Numbered from the stretch's first letter, positions 22,721 to 34,852 are shown. The stretch is DNA of 64,000 nt from Dryas octopetala (GCA_963921425.1 OY992832.1:30345489-30409488), one strand, 5' to 3'. Translations and numbers: made by a program. The notes: a model not told the origin generated them from the letters alone.

Positions 22721-22791
22721 AAAAAAAAAAGACAAGGACCACAAACACACTCCACGCACAACAGAAACCCACACAATTGCTAGAAGACTAA

Positions 22792-23578
22792 TGTGAAGCC
22801 CGGGAATTACCAAAAGTATTTTGAGAATTTTCTTGAGACTTTACGGAAAATCTAGAGCTTTTCTAGAATTTATTTTGTGAAGGAAATTTACTTTCCTTCA
22901 AGACTGAGAGGTCTTTTGAGTAACACGCCTTCACGAGAAAGGTTTTGTTTGTGTCTAGAAGATCAATGGTGCAGACCTCATATTTTTCAAAATTCGAGAA
23001 ATTATCCTATGAATTTCAAAAGAATCTTTAGTATTTTAATTTTCTAGAATTTAATTTGGAGTTCCCAAATTTTCTGGAAAATATCAAAGCGAAAAATTGG
23101 TGTTTTGACCCTTTAGATAATTAGTACTCACTTAGACAAGTCAGTAGGATTTTTCGATAAATTTTTTCGAGTATAGAGCTATTTTTGACGAATTTTTGAA
23201 GAAGGCATAAAAAGTGAGAAACTTGGTGACACGTGGCGTACTGTGATTGGACGACACGCTTTGACCCTAGCCCAGCCATGTCGATCTCTCTTTTGGGCTG
23301 CACCTTTCCACTAAGTTTTGAAAGCCCATCTCACAAAACCCAAAGCCCAAAGCCCATTTTCTAGGATATTGTAGAATTCTCTAGAATTCTTATTTTCCTT
23401 TTTATTTTCTATTTATTTAATTCCTATTTTTGGATCTAGATCCTTCCATTTAATCTTAGCCACACATTCCTTTTTAAAGCTAGTCATCCATTCACTCACC
23501 AACCACCTATAAATACCCCACAATTCCCATCATTTTCATTCACACCATCTTTTGAATTGTAGAACTTCTCTTTCTAGA

Positions 23579-23614
<36 letters not shown>

Positions 23615-24086
23615 TATTGCTTTTTCTCTCTCTAGAATCAAATAAACAAATTTCTATTTTGATCATAACTTGAGTTCTAGAAGTTCAATTTGCGAGCCAT
23701 TTTTGCCTACATGTACATGGAGCCGAGCACCACCTTCTAGATTCGAAACTATGCATAAATTAAGAATTTCATTTTGAAGCCTTCAGTAGCCCCTTCAACT
23801 CTTGTTTAATTTATGCTGAAATTTCATTAGATTTATACTCTTGTTAATTAGATTTTTTTATTTTTTTTATTTTGCTAGTTTAGTTGTACCGAGATTTTGC
23901 CCATGTACCATGTTCTACATGTAAGCTCGGAACCCAACTTCTTTAACAGTTGTTTATTTAAGTTGTGATTTTAGATGACACGCTACTTCATTGTTTAACT
24001 AAAATTGGATTAATAATATATTGATGTCATATATGTAGTAACTCAACAACGTGTTATCTAAGGGCAGTCAATGAGCATACAAGCGT
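22792..24086 (+). mobile_element. Degenerate Tekay-like LTR, head portion
   Basis: Head TGTGAAGCCCGGG, then GATAATTAGTACTCAC and GACACGTGGC stretches shared with the minus-strand LTR next to it. A CT microsatellite lies at 23582-23612 in the transcribed leader. It appears interrupted at 24086 and probably resumes at 26808. Confidence 0.55.
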
Positions 24087-26807
24087 TGTCAGGCCCCAAA
24101 CTGGGGTCCTAGCAGAGGCACTTGCCCTAAGAATCTCAGAATACGATACCACGCCTTAGCATCACTATTCCAAGTTTCTTAAGATGAGTTAAGCCTTTTT
24201 TTGTTGGAAAATAGATTGGATCAGAGAATAAAGTATATAGTGGAAATCATAAAAACATACTTCAAAATATATTTAAAATAAGCCAACCTAGTAGGGTATT
24301 TAAAGTTTTACAAAATAACCTTTAGCACAACATGACATCGGTAAATATCATGTTTATGAAACAAAACCCAAAACGGGATACCAACCAACTATTAGAAAGA
24401 TGTTCTGAATAATTACAAATTTGAATAAAAAATAGGTAATAAAATGGGTAGAAGACCCAACAAAACAACATGTTAAACATGAAGAAGACCTAAGGATGCC
24501 TAACAAGATATACGAGTGCCTCGCCCAATAAACTAGTCAAGATCGTCAACCGGAACGTGATTTGCAATCATAACTCATAGATGATCATAGCTTCCCCTCG
24601 GGAGACCCTGGTTGAGTTTGAAAATAGTAAGTAAAATACTTCAAATATAGTCAGAGATAAAACAATTCATAATGATTCACCAACAAACCAATATCAAAGT
24701 CTAATAGTTGAAATCCACGAAATCTTTGAGATGAGCATGCAACTTCTTTAAAACGTTTATGGGATCTCAAAATATCATTACCTGATTATTGATCACTAAT
24801 GGTCAACTATACTTACCGCATCTATACTCGGTAATATAGCGAAAATATCCTTTACCATGGTAATACCTCCTCAAGTCTAGCCTCCCTTCAAGGATAATTC
24901 AAATAGCTCATTCGTACTTACCTCTTCCGGAAGTTTAGGGGATCGAAATCCAAGGTCATCGTTTTTTGTGACCCTTTACTCTCGGGTCATCATTAACAAT
25001 AACAACAAATTCATGCAACATTACAAACAAAAGCGATGCATAGTTCATAAGCAACATATTTATTATCATACATACATGCACAAAATAGTCTCTATAGTCA
25101 GGGTGTGAGAATCCTCCTAGCTGGTGTCCAAGCTTAACCTTTATGTACTTCAACAATACCAATGTACTTAAATCTTTCTCTGGGAAATTGGAAATCCAAA
25201 TCCAACAGAAAACTGACTTTAGTCAAACGGTAAATTCAACAGAGTTTCGGCATGACTTTTTTTTTTTTTTTTTTTTTTTCAGTCATGTCTTCCCAGAAAC
25301 TTAAGCCGGCAGAGTAACAATAACCCATACTGACCTCGACATTATTAGATTGATTAATTAACTAGTAACTAGTCATGCAAGCAAAGTAAATTAATTCAAC
25401 TTAAACTTTATTTGCATGCTTTTTAGTAAAACTAATTTCTTTTAGTAATAGCAATTCTATAATTCAATTTAATTTACATAATTAATTAATTACAATTAAT
25501 CCAACTTTAATCAATTAATAACGTAAATAAATCAAATATTAAGGCAATATTAATTAATCTAATAAATCCAACTTAACTAATTAATCATGCATAAAAAAAA
25601 CCTTAAAGAGAAAGTAGAGATTAAATGCCTGATTGTAGACCTCCTTAGCTTAATCTTCACAAATGAATTGCTAAAACTCAAAATTAAAGCATAATAAGTA
25701 GTTAACTTCAAAATAAAATATCTTAACCGAGCTCAAGAGTATTTTCCAAAGACCTTATCAAGGCGAGCATAAAATTTGGCAGAGTTTCCCCACAACTTGC
25801 CAAAATTATTTGTTTGAGATGCTCTTAGGTGCAAAATCCTTAAGGGCACCCAAGAAGACAACCAAAACAATATTTTAAACTTAAAAGACTCCCAACAAGT
25901 GATTTGTCTCAAGAAAACTTTGGAAAAATCACAAATTTTTCAGCTGAAGGTGTGGAGTGAAAGAAAGGGGGTGGTTCTCAATTTATAAGCTTGAAAAAGT
26001 GGAAAAAACTAGTGTATTTTCGATGTGGGATAAGGAAAAAATAGAACCGAGTTGTGCGGTATCTGTGGGTTGAAAAACGGGTTTTATGTGAGAGAAAATG
26101 GTTAAAATCGGCTGGAAAACTAGTCGGGTCGAGAGCGGGTTGATGTCTGAGTGTAAACGGATGATTTGATTGGGAGGCGGGTCTGAAGGCTGACAAAAAC
26201 GACAAGTCGTTTTGGAGCGAGCGGTGGGGATTTTGTCACTCGCGTCGTTCATGGTGTATGCTTTGGATCTCGTTTGCATTGAAGTTTCTGTGTGAGTGAT
26301 CGTACGTGAAGGCGTGTTCTTGTGAGTCCAATCTGACGTGATCAACAACTTAGATCGCGCCACATCAGCAATCCGCGTGAAAAATTCTATTTTTCAGATT
26401 TTTCTATTTTCTTTTATTTTTTTCCAACTTCAAAAATCCACCAAAAATACATCTGAACTCTGAAAAATCTCCTGAAAATTCATACGGAGTCATGAGACTG
26501 AGTACTAATTATCTACGATCTCAAAACATTATTTCGATTTCCAGAATTTTTGTAAAAAACTAACTTCTCCAAATAAAATTCTGAAAAAATCAAATAATAA
26601 TCTAAAACAATTATCCAATTTTGAAAATCCTTAATTTCCTCGTTCGAACTCCAATTTCGACGAACCAAACATCGTTATTCTCAGAAAAATGAGCTTTATG
26701 CCACCAATGTCTAACCATAGTCACTTGGACTTCAAAAAAATTCGTCAATTCTAAAAATAAAACCAAATTCTAATTAAACAAATCAAAAAATTAAAATGGG
26801 TCTTACA
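24087..26807 (-). mobile_element. Solo or isolated LTR (2,721 bp), minus orientation
   Basis: Element-strand head TGTAAGACCCATTTT at 26807 and tail CAGTTTGGGGCCTGACA at 24087. No internal region adjoins it. Flanking 5-mers AGCGT and GGCTT agree at only three positions, so the TSD is decayed or rearranged. Frames at 25978-26363 fall in the leader part and are not genes. Confidence 0.65.
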
Positions 26808-28709
26808 GGCTTTGGGGACTGGGCCAGAGCTCCTTCAGTTTTCCTATGCACTGACCTGAACACGTTGTAGGTTAACACTGATCAATCTCCTCCATTTAAA
26901 TTAAACTGAACCTAAGTAGAAACCAAACGGTCTGACATGATTGTCTACCTCGGAGAGCAGGGTCATGTCAAATTAAGAATTCAGAGAAGCCTAGCAGTTA
27001 CACTAGTGCTGAACCTCTGAATTTTACCTAGTCTTAACAGACAAGGTCGGGGGTACGGTTTGTACGTTCCTAATAGCTGTCGTCGGATTTGGAACTCCAG
27101 TTTTCCTAACAGGTACGCAAGGACAGAGTAGACATGGAGACATGCAGAGCTTCCACATTGGTGAAAGGTAGAGAGAAAACACCACGTCCTGGCCGGTTAT
27201 AGGGTTTTCCCGTATTTTGATAATACTATATAGAATGGATTTGTTTTCAAGTATTGCATGGATTTTGTATGACATACTTGTATGGATTTTATTGTGATTA
27301 CCATTTGCGACCTGAGAGTAAAAGACCCCAGTGTGGTGTCCTTGGGTTTCGATCATCTAAACCTCATGAGGCGGTGTTTACAGACGGGCTAGTCGAATGT
27401 CCTTATGTGGAGGCTGGCCTATGTGGTATTCACTAGGAATAGATACTCTCGCTACCGTATCGATGATTGATTTGATTCCGGTATAGGTAGTTGGCCATTC
27501 GTGTTCGATCGACATGTAAGTATTTTGAACTTGACACGTGTTGGTTTTTCACAAAAGATGTGTGAAAACATGCAAAGGTTTTACTCACTAATTATTATTG
27601 TGAATATTTTGTTGTGTTGCATTGTTTCACCTTGGTTTTCCTCTCATTGAAGTCATATATATATATATATATATTATACCTTAATTATCATTTTTAAACC
27701 TAACTTGGGATTTCCTTGAAGGGAAACAATGATCGTATGTGATGCTTACCCCCTACTGTACTCTTGTGAGTGCAGATTTCTCAGCGAATGATGACTTGGA
27801 CCAAGGCCGGTGGTGTGGCATCTGTACCTTATCAGTTCCAATTTTAGCTTTAGTTTAATTGTCTATCTAGTTTAGATCATTTCTTTGAATTAGTGGTGGT
27901 GCTTTGAACATGTTAGTGTTGATTGGATACCTTGTGAATGATATACTTGCAATTTTGGCCAGTTTGGCAAAACATGTTTGTTAGAACATTATCTTCTTAT
28001 CTAAACTACTTTGAAATGCATGAAAATGTTTTGGATTAGTTGAGTGTGTGATCAGTGGTAATTGTGATGCTCACCCCTACACAGTTTGTTAAGTTGCAGG
28101 AAACCCTTAGGAAAGAAACATGGTTGGCTTTGTGGAGCTCTCGGATAGTGAAGGATGGAGATGTGACAACTGGAAAGATAGACCTCATAGCCCTGACATT
28201 CCCTTACCACCCACATTAGAATATATATACAAGTGATGAGGAAGAGGATCCCATCATGAATGAATGTGTTTTTACCCTACACTTTTAATTTCACCTTGAT
28301 TTGATCCCTTGGCTTAAGAAACTGTTGGTTATTGATCTAAGGAATAGGATGACTCATTACTCTTTATGTCTCTTGTTGCTTTAACTTACACAAATTGGTT
28401 TTATGTTTTAAAGGTTTAATGAATTTCTCATTTGTCAATGTTGTTTTTCCCATTAATTTGAAAGCAAGGGTCTATGTTAGTATTTCATAAATTCATTTTA
28501 AACTTATAAGCTCACTACTTGAGAATGCTATCACAGGTTATATTTGTTTTGTTAAAAGCAAAAAGTTTACTATGAATTTTGGTTTCAAACTCTAGTGTCA
28601 ATCAGCTTTACATTGATAATTGGCTTTGGGATGGTTTAATCTCAAGGTTTGTGACCAATGTGGCACTGCCACATGCTCAAAGTGATAGACCCCACTTTGG
28701 GGTGTGACA
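26808..28709 (+). mobile_element. Degenerate Tekay-like LTR, tail portion
   Basis: Ends GACCCCACTTTGGGGTGTGACA at 28709, a CA-ending tail of this LTR type. The orientation matches 22792-24086, so I infer one LTR split by 24087-26807. Stop-rich; short frames near 27024-27436 have no domain. Confidence 0.5.
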
Positions 28710-29288
28710 CAGGGGAGGGGAGAAGGAAACACTTTTTGTGATTCTGTCTTCTTGTGGCAGTGGCAGTGTCAATTCTTTTGTGTCTTATTGTTGTTTTTCT
28801 CTTTCACCCCTACATTGTTGTTTTTTTCTCTCTCAAGTGCTGCGCGTGTGGACTTTGACGACCTCCATTGAGGAAGTGATGGTGCAGTCTCGAGCTTTTC
28901 AACTCCTGTGTTGTTTAGTCATTATATATTCTTGGGCATATCATTGATGGTCTTTAACTATCTTTATATACCCTTAGTCATATACTGTATATACATTGAG
29001 TCCTAGGGTTGTCTATTTTTGAATGATTGAGTCTGTATAAACAATTTATTTGAAGTTACTCTAGATAGTAGTAGCTTCAGAGGTTGGTTTATTTATGAAT
29101 TAATTATATATATATTTTTTTTTCCGCTGCAAACTCAAGCACTCTGATCCAACCTATTTTACTAAACCAAAAGGCTTAATTTATTTTGGGATTATTTGAG
29201 ATTATAACACTGTGTGATTGGTTGTTGTAGTCTTAGATATTCTCAAGATAGGTGCTTTTGTTACATATCCAGGTTTTGGGGTGTGACA
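28710..29288 (+). mobile_element. Tail of a further LTR
   Basis: A second tail, CAGGTTTTGGGGTGTGACA, ends at 29288. The preceding 580 bp cannot be matched to a head, so this is a truncated or overrun LTR. Confidence 0.45.
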
Positions 29289-29870
29289 TCATATCTCTGT
29301 GGGTACCTTAATAAATCACATCTCTTTGAGAAATATGATCATTAATATAGTCCAGAAATATGATACAAATGATTTTTTATTGAAACCAAGGAGTTAAATT
29401 TTGGTTTCGAGAAAATTAGACAAAAACAACGAAAATTGCTATTAAAATACGAAAATTTTGAATGAAACTTGACCACATGTTTATTTAACATATTATCTAC
29501 TATATTGATAGAAAAACATTGAAAAAACCAAATTATATAGAAGGTTTCATGTAATATAAGGTGAATATAATGCGCGTTGAAGACAAATACTGTTAAATAA
29601 AATTAGTATATTCTTTATACACTATAATCTATACACTAAATCCAAATACTAAACCCTATATACTCTAATATATCTATACTCTATATTCTTTAAGATATAA
29701 TATAAGATATTAAGATTTAGGCCCTTTAAGGTATTTTTAATTATTTTTTATATAGAAATGTATTAGAATTTAGGGTTTTAAAACAATTAAACAAAACCCC
29801 AAACAAAACCCTAAATCTTTATTTTTTCTTTCCAATTTCCCAAAAACCCCAATCCCCAATCAACCCTAAA
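29289..29870. other. AT-rich sequence, no gene
   Basis: Low-complexity AT-rich DNA with two isolated CCCTAAA-like words near 29810-29870, not an array. Confidence 0.6.
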
Positions 29871-30275
29871 CCTTTGTTTTTTTTTTCTTTCCTTCTTTTT
29901 CCTCCCCTTTTCTTCCCATGACTCTCTCTTCCTTTTTTTATTTTCTTTCCTTCCTTTTCCTCCCCTTTTCCTCCCATGATTCTCTCTACCTCTTCCCTCT
30001 CATTTCTCTCTCCTAGGCTCCCCTTTTCCTCCCATGACTCTCTCTTCCTTTTTTTATTTTCTTTCCTTCCTTTTCCTCCCTTTTTCCTCCCATGATTCTC
30101 TCTACCTCTTCCCTCTCATTTCTCTCTCCCAGGCTCCCAACCCACTGTGCAGCATCTCTTCTCTCTCTTCCCTCTCCCTCGCTCATCTCTTCATCATTCC
30201 TCCTTTTCTTCCTCCTTTCCCTCCTAGATCTCCACTATCTTCTCTCTCCTTCCTCCCAGATCTCCTCTCTCTTCT
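29871..30275. repeat. Polypyrimidine tract with a 116-bp tandem duplication
   Basis: Nearly pure C/T on the plus strand for about 400 bp. Units 29904-30019 and 30020-30135 are near-identical, both starting CCCCTTTTC(T/C)TCCCATGACT. Open frames here (30034-30298) simply reflect the composition. Confidence 0.8.
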
Positions 30276-30445
30276 CTGAAAATGGAAAGAGGTTGTAAGA
30301 CTCAAAATTTGGAGAAATTTTACAAAAAAGTGTGTGCGGGGGTGTTCAAAATTTAAGCGAAAAATAAGGGATATGTGATAAAATTTTGAGACCCCAAAAA
30401 AACAAAAAATTTCGGCGAAATTTCATTCCTTGATTGAAACAAATG

Positions 30446-30654
30446 ATTTATTATAGCGCATGCTCTAATGCAAATGAACAGTAAATAAATATGAATGCGG
30501 GCGTCCATATAGTGCGGACACGGTGTCGACACACGAAATTGAGATGTATTGTAGCCAGTTGATGATGTGTTGACATCATGTCTACACCATGTCAGCACCC
30601 GCATTTATGCTTATTTATTGTTAATTCTTATTAGAGCATGCCCGAATTTATTAT
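30446..30654. mobile_element. MITE, 191 bp, long inverted repeats, 9-bp TSD
   Basis: ATTTATTAT flanks at 30446-30454 and 30646-30654. The ends GCATGCTCTAAT ... ATTAGAGCATGC are inverted, and the match extends about 44 bp (to ATGCGGG / CCCGCAT). The core contains a second, imperfect palindrome around GGTGTCGACAC. A 9-bp TSD suggests a Mutator-related family. Frame 30353-30604 overlaps it by chance. Confidence 0.75.
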
Positions 30655-30919
30655 GGTACTTCAATGATTTTATTTATACGAAAAATGATTTTTTTAATAC
30701 TTTATAAGAAAAATTGATTTTATAAATACATATTTAGTACTGGCCCAGCATGAAGAACTTAGTTTGGGTCTTTAAACAAAGGCAATAGAGTAAGCCAACT
30801 TGAAGCTTGGGTTTGAGGTTGTAGTGGGATTACGAGAAGTACAGGCCCAAAGTGAATTTACCCACAAGTTCTATCCTATGGCAAAAGCCTTAAGAATAAA
30901 CCGTATCACATCCACTTTA
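30655..30919. other. Spacer, no gene
   Basis: No gene or named repeat seen between the two MITEs. Confidence 0.5.
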
Positions 30920-31298
30920 GGTCCCGTTTGGTTTGCAAAATGTTGTTCTTGAGAATAACACTTATGCAGTATGCACTCTCCGCCGGAAAGTTTCCGGAAC
31001 GCAAAATTCTGATTGTGTTATGTAACTTATGTTTGGTAATGATGAGAAAATAAACATAAATTTTTTTTATTTTTTTTTTATTTTTTTCATTCCCATATTT
31101 AGTTTGTACAAGAATATAAAACAAAAATATTTAGATTTTCCATTATACCTTCATTTATTTTATATATAAAAGATAAATATATGTAATGTAATTGGTATTT
31201 TTAATTATTAATAGGGGCAATTTAGTATTTAAAAGTTGTAATTAAGAAATTATTGTCCCATTCCCAAGTCTCAATTTGGCGAGCCAAACAAGACCCTA
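30917..31298. mobile_element. MITE, 376 bp, PIF/Harbinger- or hAT-like ends
   Basis: Left end GGTCCCGTTTGGTTTGC (30920) and, inverted, GGTCTTGTTTGGCTCGC (to 31295). The interior is AT-rich and non-coding. Flanking 3-mers TTA and CTA would fit a decayed Harbinger TSD; the superfamily is uncertain. Confidence 0.6.
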
Positions 31299-31590
31299 GA
31301 CCAAACACTTAGAATTTAGAGGAGATATGGGAAAGGACTGTCGTCACTCGTCACTGTCCTCATTTCTTAAACTACTACACTTTATTGCTTTAAGATTGGT
31401 GAAGTGTCTAAATCCCTCTAATGTAAAAATATTAGATGTAGCTTTGTAGTATGTATTTTATATTAAAAAAAAAAAACAAAAAAAAAAACTACGACCATAG
31501 AAAAATGAGAAATGAGGGTATCAACTAAAATATACATGCTCTGCCATCTTATGTATTATTTAAAGCATAGTGTACGTTTAAACTGAAGAG

Positions 31591-31640
31591 AAAAGCCTGT
31601 GGTTCTTTTTTTTTTTGGCCACTAAAAGCCTGTGGTTCTT
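31591..31640 (-). mobile_element. Micro-insertion c (16 bp) with 17-bp TSD
   Basis: AAAAGCCTGTGGTTCTT occurs at 31591-31607 and 31624-31640. The 16 bp between read on the minus strand AGTGGCCA followed by A's. Confidence 0.65.
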
Positions 31641-31731
31641 AATTGCTCTAATAAAGTTCAACTACCAATCCCTTGTATTCCCTGGCACTTGGTAACATAG
31701 GTCATAGGTGGTAGAGTGGGGTTAGAAACTT

Positions 31732-31781
31732 AGAAGAGTCTCTAGCATTCGACCAAAAAAAAAAGAGAAAAGTCTCTAGCA
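31732..31781 (+). mobile_element. Micro-insertion d (18 bp) with 16-bp TSD
   Basis: AGAAGAGTCTCTAGCA (31732-31747) and AGAAAAGTCTCTAGCA (31766-31781) differ at one base. The insert is TTCGACCA plus an A tract and G. Confidence 0.6.
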
Positions 31782-31954
31782 AGAAGAGGAATTACCAATC
31801 CCTTTCCCTTGTAATAAATGCCCAGATTATCAATAAAGAAACAAGAATTTAGTGATGAAATTCATTAAGATTTGAACTAAAGCCTAGCTAGTTTATAACT
31901 GCAAACTCACAGATCAAAATTTGGAGCATTATTGACCTTTTGAGTATTTTCAAC
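31782..31954. other. 3' flank / 3' UTR region of the membrane-protein gene
   Basis: AT-rich sequence directly downstream of the stop codon at 31955 on the minus strand. It contains AATAAA-like words for polyadenylation (complement of TTATTG/TTTATT runs), none decisive. Confidence 0.4.
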
Positions 31955-32782
31955 TCATGCTTCAATCTCAAACCTTGGACACTTGATAGAGCCCATGGAA
32001 ATGTCAATCTCAATCAGATTCTCTTCCTCATTCATCTCATTGATATCTGCTAAGAGTTCTCTTAGACCTTGTTCCCTGAAAATGGGTTCTGGCAAGAAAT
32101 CTGGCAAACTTGTTTGCAGCTTTTCCTTTGGCTCTTCCTCTAGCCCACCTGATTCACTGCCTGGTAGGTTGATCTCAATGAGGCTATCATCATCATCCTC
32201 CTCATCAGAGACTGAACCATCAGAAGTTTCAACTGTTTGACCCACATTGTTGGTACACATCCAATTCATGAGATCAAAATTCTCACTTGGTACTGATTCA
32301 TCACTGAATTCAGCATCTGATGGAACATCAAACAGCTCAACCTGGTAGCCATAAATTGTACCAATTTCATTTTGTTGGGCAGTTTGTGTGACAGTCTCTA
32401 CCAATTGGTGCAGTCCTTCCACAACCTCTTTTTCAGTCTCCACAGCTGAATGCAGTTCATCCCCTCCCTCTTTTTCATTTTCTAGTAGTACTTCTTGAAC
32501 TAGTTGCTCTCTAACTTCTTCTTCAGGCAGGTTGTCTTGGCCACAGAGATGATTCCCAACTGGTTTCTCAACCAAAATCACCTTTTTCTTTGTGTTTGTG
32601 AGCAGCAAAATAGTTGACAGGATCAAAATTGGAAATGTAACAAGGAAAGGGAAGAACTCAAAGCTTAGAAAGAAAATGAAAACTAAAGAAGGAATTACGA
32701 CAGCAACACATAGCAGTAAAGGTCTGGCAAAGGAAAATGAGGAACAGAGCTGATTCTTAGCCGTCTGGTCACCCATATGCAT
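31955..32782 (-). CDS. Plant-specific two-pass membrane protein with acidic tail, unknown function
   Basis: A single 275-codon exon. ATG at 32782 (MHMGD) and 32776 (MGD) are both possible; the second gives a protein two residues shorter and nothing else changes. Residues about 21-40 and 44-62 form two hydrophobic segments (LLLCVAVVIPSLVFIFF; FPFLVTFPILILSTILLL) followed by TNTKKK, so the long C-terminal part should face the side the Lys favour, the cytosol. Residues 75-140 are Glu-rich, and 190-205 contain DEEDDDD with SLIEINLPG. The C-terminus has ELLADINEMNEEENL and IEIDISMGSIKCPRFEIEA. I recall this end as conserved in an uncharacterised plant family but can give no function. The clean frame and spliced leader suggest a live gene. 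Confidence 0.75.
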   Translation of the reverse strand: MHMGDQTAKNQLCSSFSFARPLLLCVAVVIPSLVFIFFLSFEFFPFLVTFPILILSTILLLTNTKKKVILVEKPVGNHLCGQDNLPEEEVREQLVQEVLLENEKEGGDELHSAVETEKEVVEGLHQLVETVTQTAQQNEIGTIYGYQVELFDVPSDAEFSDESVPSENFDLMNWMCTNNVGQTVETSDGSVSDEEDDDDSLIEINLPGSESGGLEEEPKEKLQTSLPDFLPEPIFREQGLRELLADINEMNEEENLIEIDISMGSIKCPRFEIEA

Positions 32783-33370
32783 AAAATGGAAGAAGCATCA
32801 AAGACACAATGGAATGATGTAATAAAACCTCACAGAAAATTTAGCAAACTACAGATGTACAAAGCATAGGACTTGATCTGTGAATGGATTTCTGCAATAT
32901 AAGAATACAATCAGAAAGAGAGGAAAAGATTGACTGATGATGTTGAAAAGATTATTTAGGCTAGCAAAAGGGACTTTAAGAGTAAAAAAAAAAAGGGCAA
33001 TTCTCAAACCTTCACTTGCTGCTGGTTTTGTTGCAGATATATCAAAGTAGCCAACCAGAGAAATCAAATAGATCTATGAGGAGTATAAAGAAAAATGAAA
33101 AGCAGAACCACTTTCCTTGCACCTGATCTGAGCTTTCAGGGAAATGTTGGGGTCGAATGGCAAAGGGTTTTTTCAAGACTTTTCACTGAAATTTCTAACC
33201 CGTCTGACCCTTTTGCACTGTTTCACAAGATAAGGGTACAGGGTCTTCTGATTTTTCTCTTACACAAAACAGCAAACAGTTGGTAAATTTGATTCTCTAG
33301 AGAAAAGCAAAAGCCCTCTGTCTCCCATTATATTTTCATTTTTCACTGCGTCAACACTTGGAATTACGGA
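32783..33370 (-). other. 5' UTR with leader intron of the membrane-protein gene
   Basis: Donor GATCAG|GTGCAA at 33123/33122 and acceptor TATATTGCAG|AAATCC at 32892/32891 define a 231-bp intron in the leader. Upstream, the leader extends to about 33370. The boundaries come from consensus only. Confidence 0.5.
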
Positions 33371-34747
33371 GTCCATGTGCAACACATATCTGCTCCCCCG
33401 TGACACTATGTAATCAGACCCTCCACAGAATAAAGAACAAGCCATGTAACAAAAAACCCATGAACAAAAATGAGCAAGAAAAGTAACCCATTTTGGCAAT
33501 TAATTTTCACAGTAAACAAACATCAACTAAGAAACTTTTATGGTATTTTCTTTCCTCTACTGTATACGAATTAAGATACTTGAGTTTCTAACCTAACTTT
33601 GAAATTCAATTCTACTCATCAAAATAATAGCATTGCTGCAAATTTGTCAGGAGCCCAATAATAAATAAAGAAAAGCACAGTAGACAGAAGTAATTATGAC
33701 CCATTTTCTGTTGTCTGCTATGAATCACATACATGCTGCATTTCATTCTGAAGCCAGGTTGAGGTTCTAATGGAAGCCCATTTCCTGGCGGAGACCATTT
33801 GTTTGCACTTGTCAGGTATCCATTACTTTCACGTTCTCACAAGCAAACATAGATTCACGCATAACATAGTGGGCGTGCTACACCTTGGTGAAAACCAAGG
33901 CACCACTACTTCTACTTATTTGCAAATCAACGTAAAAGAGTAGGTTATTATTGGTTATGCAATGAGAGATAATCTTATTTAATTCATCAAATTTAAATCT
34001 CTTGTGATTCCATTATTCAAGTACGACAACAGAAAGATATCATAGTTAAGCTCACATTAAATCATGTAAAAAATGAGAAGACAAAGCAACTTCTCTTTAA
34101 ATATATATGTTGATTTGAACTTTGAGGTAATTAGGCCAATAAAGAAATGCTTTAGAAAAAGTTAATTGCAAGTTGCAACCATTTCCCCCACTTTTGAGCC
34201 TTCTAATCATTTCCTCGTGCACCTCATGAAATCATGTACAAAAACTTCCAATATGACCAAGGCTTAAAGATTTCTGTGATGTGCTACCAAAAACAAAAAG
34301 TCTTCTGTCGTACGTGTTTTGTGACTTTTGACTAAGCGAACCAAAACTTGATCATCTTGATCGTTAAGCAAAGCCATCATGTAAATCTTAAATGGATTCT
34401 TAAGATTTCTGATTTAATTATTGCCCTTGCTCAGGTCCCAAAAAGTCAACAAGCCCATGAAGATACATAAAATCTTAAATCTATAGTGAGGTAATAATGT
34501 AGTATAATTATAAAGATATCACAGCTTCGCATGCATCAATTAATTTTTACGTACGTAAATTTCCACGTCTTTTACTGGATATGAGGTTTATTAATCTCAT
34601 TATGAACACGTATGTATATAACTATATATCATCTACATGCAGTACTGCAGTGCTATTAATTGTTTCTTCAAGATCCAGCAACACTTTTTGCCCTATATAT
34701 AAATTTGCCTACTGGCTTTACTATCAACACATCAGAATTGACAGCCT
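33371..34747. other. Intergenic, promoter side of the membrane-protein gene
   Basis: No gene seen. It contains a CCTTGGTGAAAACCAAGG hairpin near 33881. At 34322-34343 lies a 22-bp word, including TTTTGACTAAGCGAACC, repeated exactly at 54548-54569. Confidence 0.6.
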
Positions 34748-34764
34748 TGTTCACTCGTTTTTAG
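34748..34764 (-). mobile_element. 17-bp stub of the Tat-type 3' LTR end
   Basis: TGTTCACTCGTTTTTAG is identical to the LTR end at 44779 and, inverted, to that at 54219. The sequence then diverges at once into the antisense gene, so almost the whole 3' LTR is missing. Confidence 0.6.
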
Positions 34765-34852
34765 TTGGTATGCATTCTTCCCACTTTTCTATTTTCTCTT
34801 TTTCTTCCCTTATATCTAGTTGACAATTCTAACCGTTTTCTTGTCTTGATAG

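Noticed and set aside
25255..25295. A sixth micro-insertion at the T-run
   Set aside because: The flanking words (CATGACT, CATGTCT) are short and mismatched, and the motif before the tail is absent.
24082..26812. TSD for the minus-strand LTR
   Set aside because: AGCGT and GGCTT match at three of five bases, no better than expected by chance for short words.
29760..29870. Telomere-like CCCTAAA words
   Set aside because: Only isolated copies; no array.
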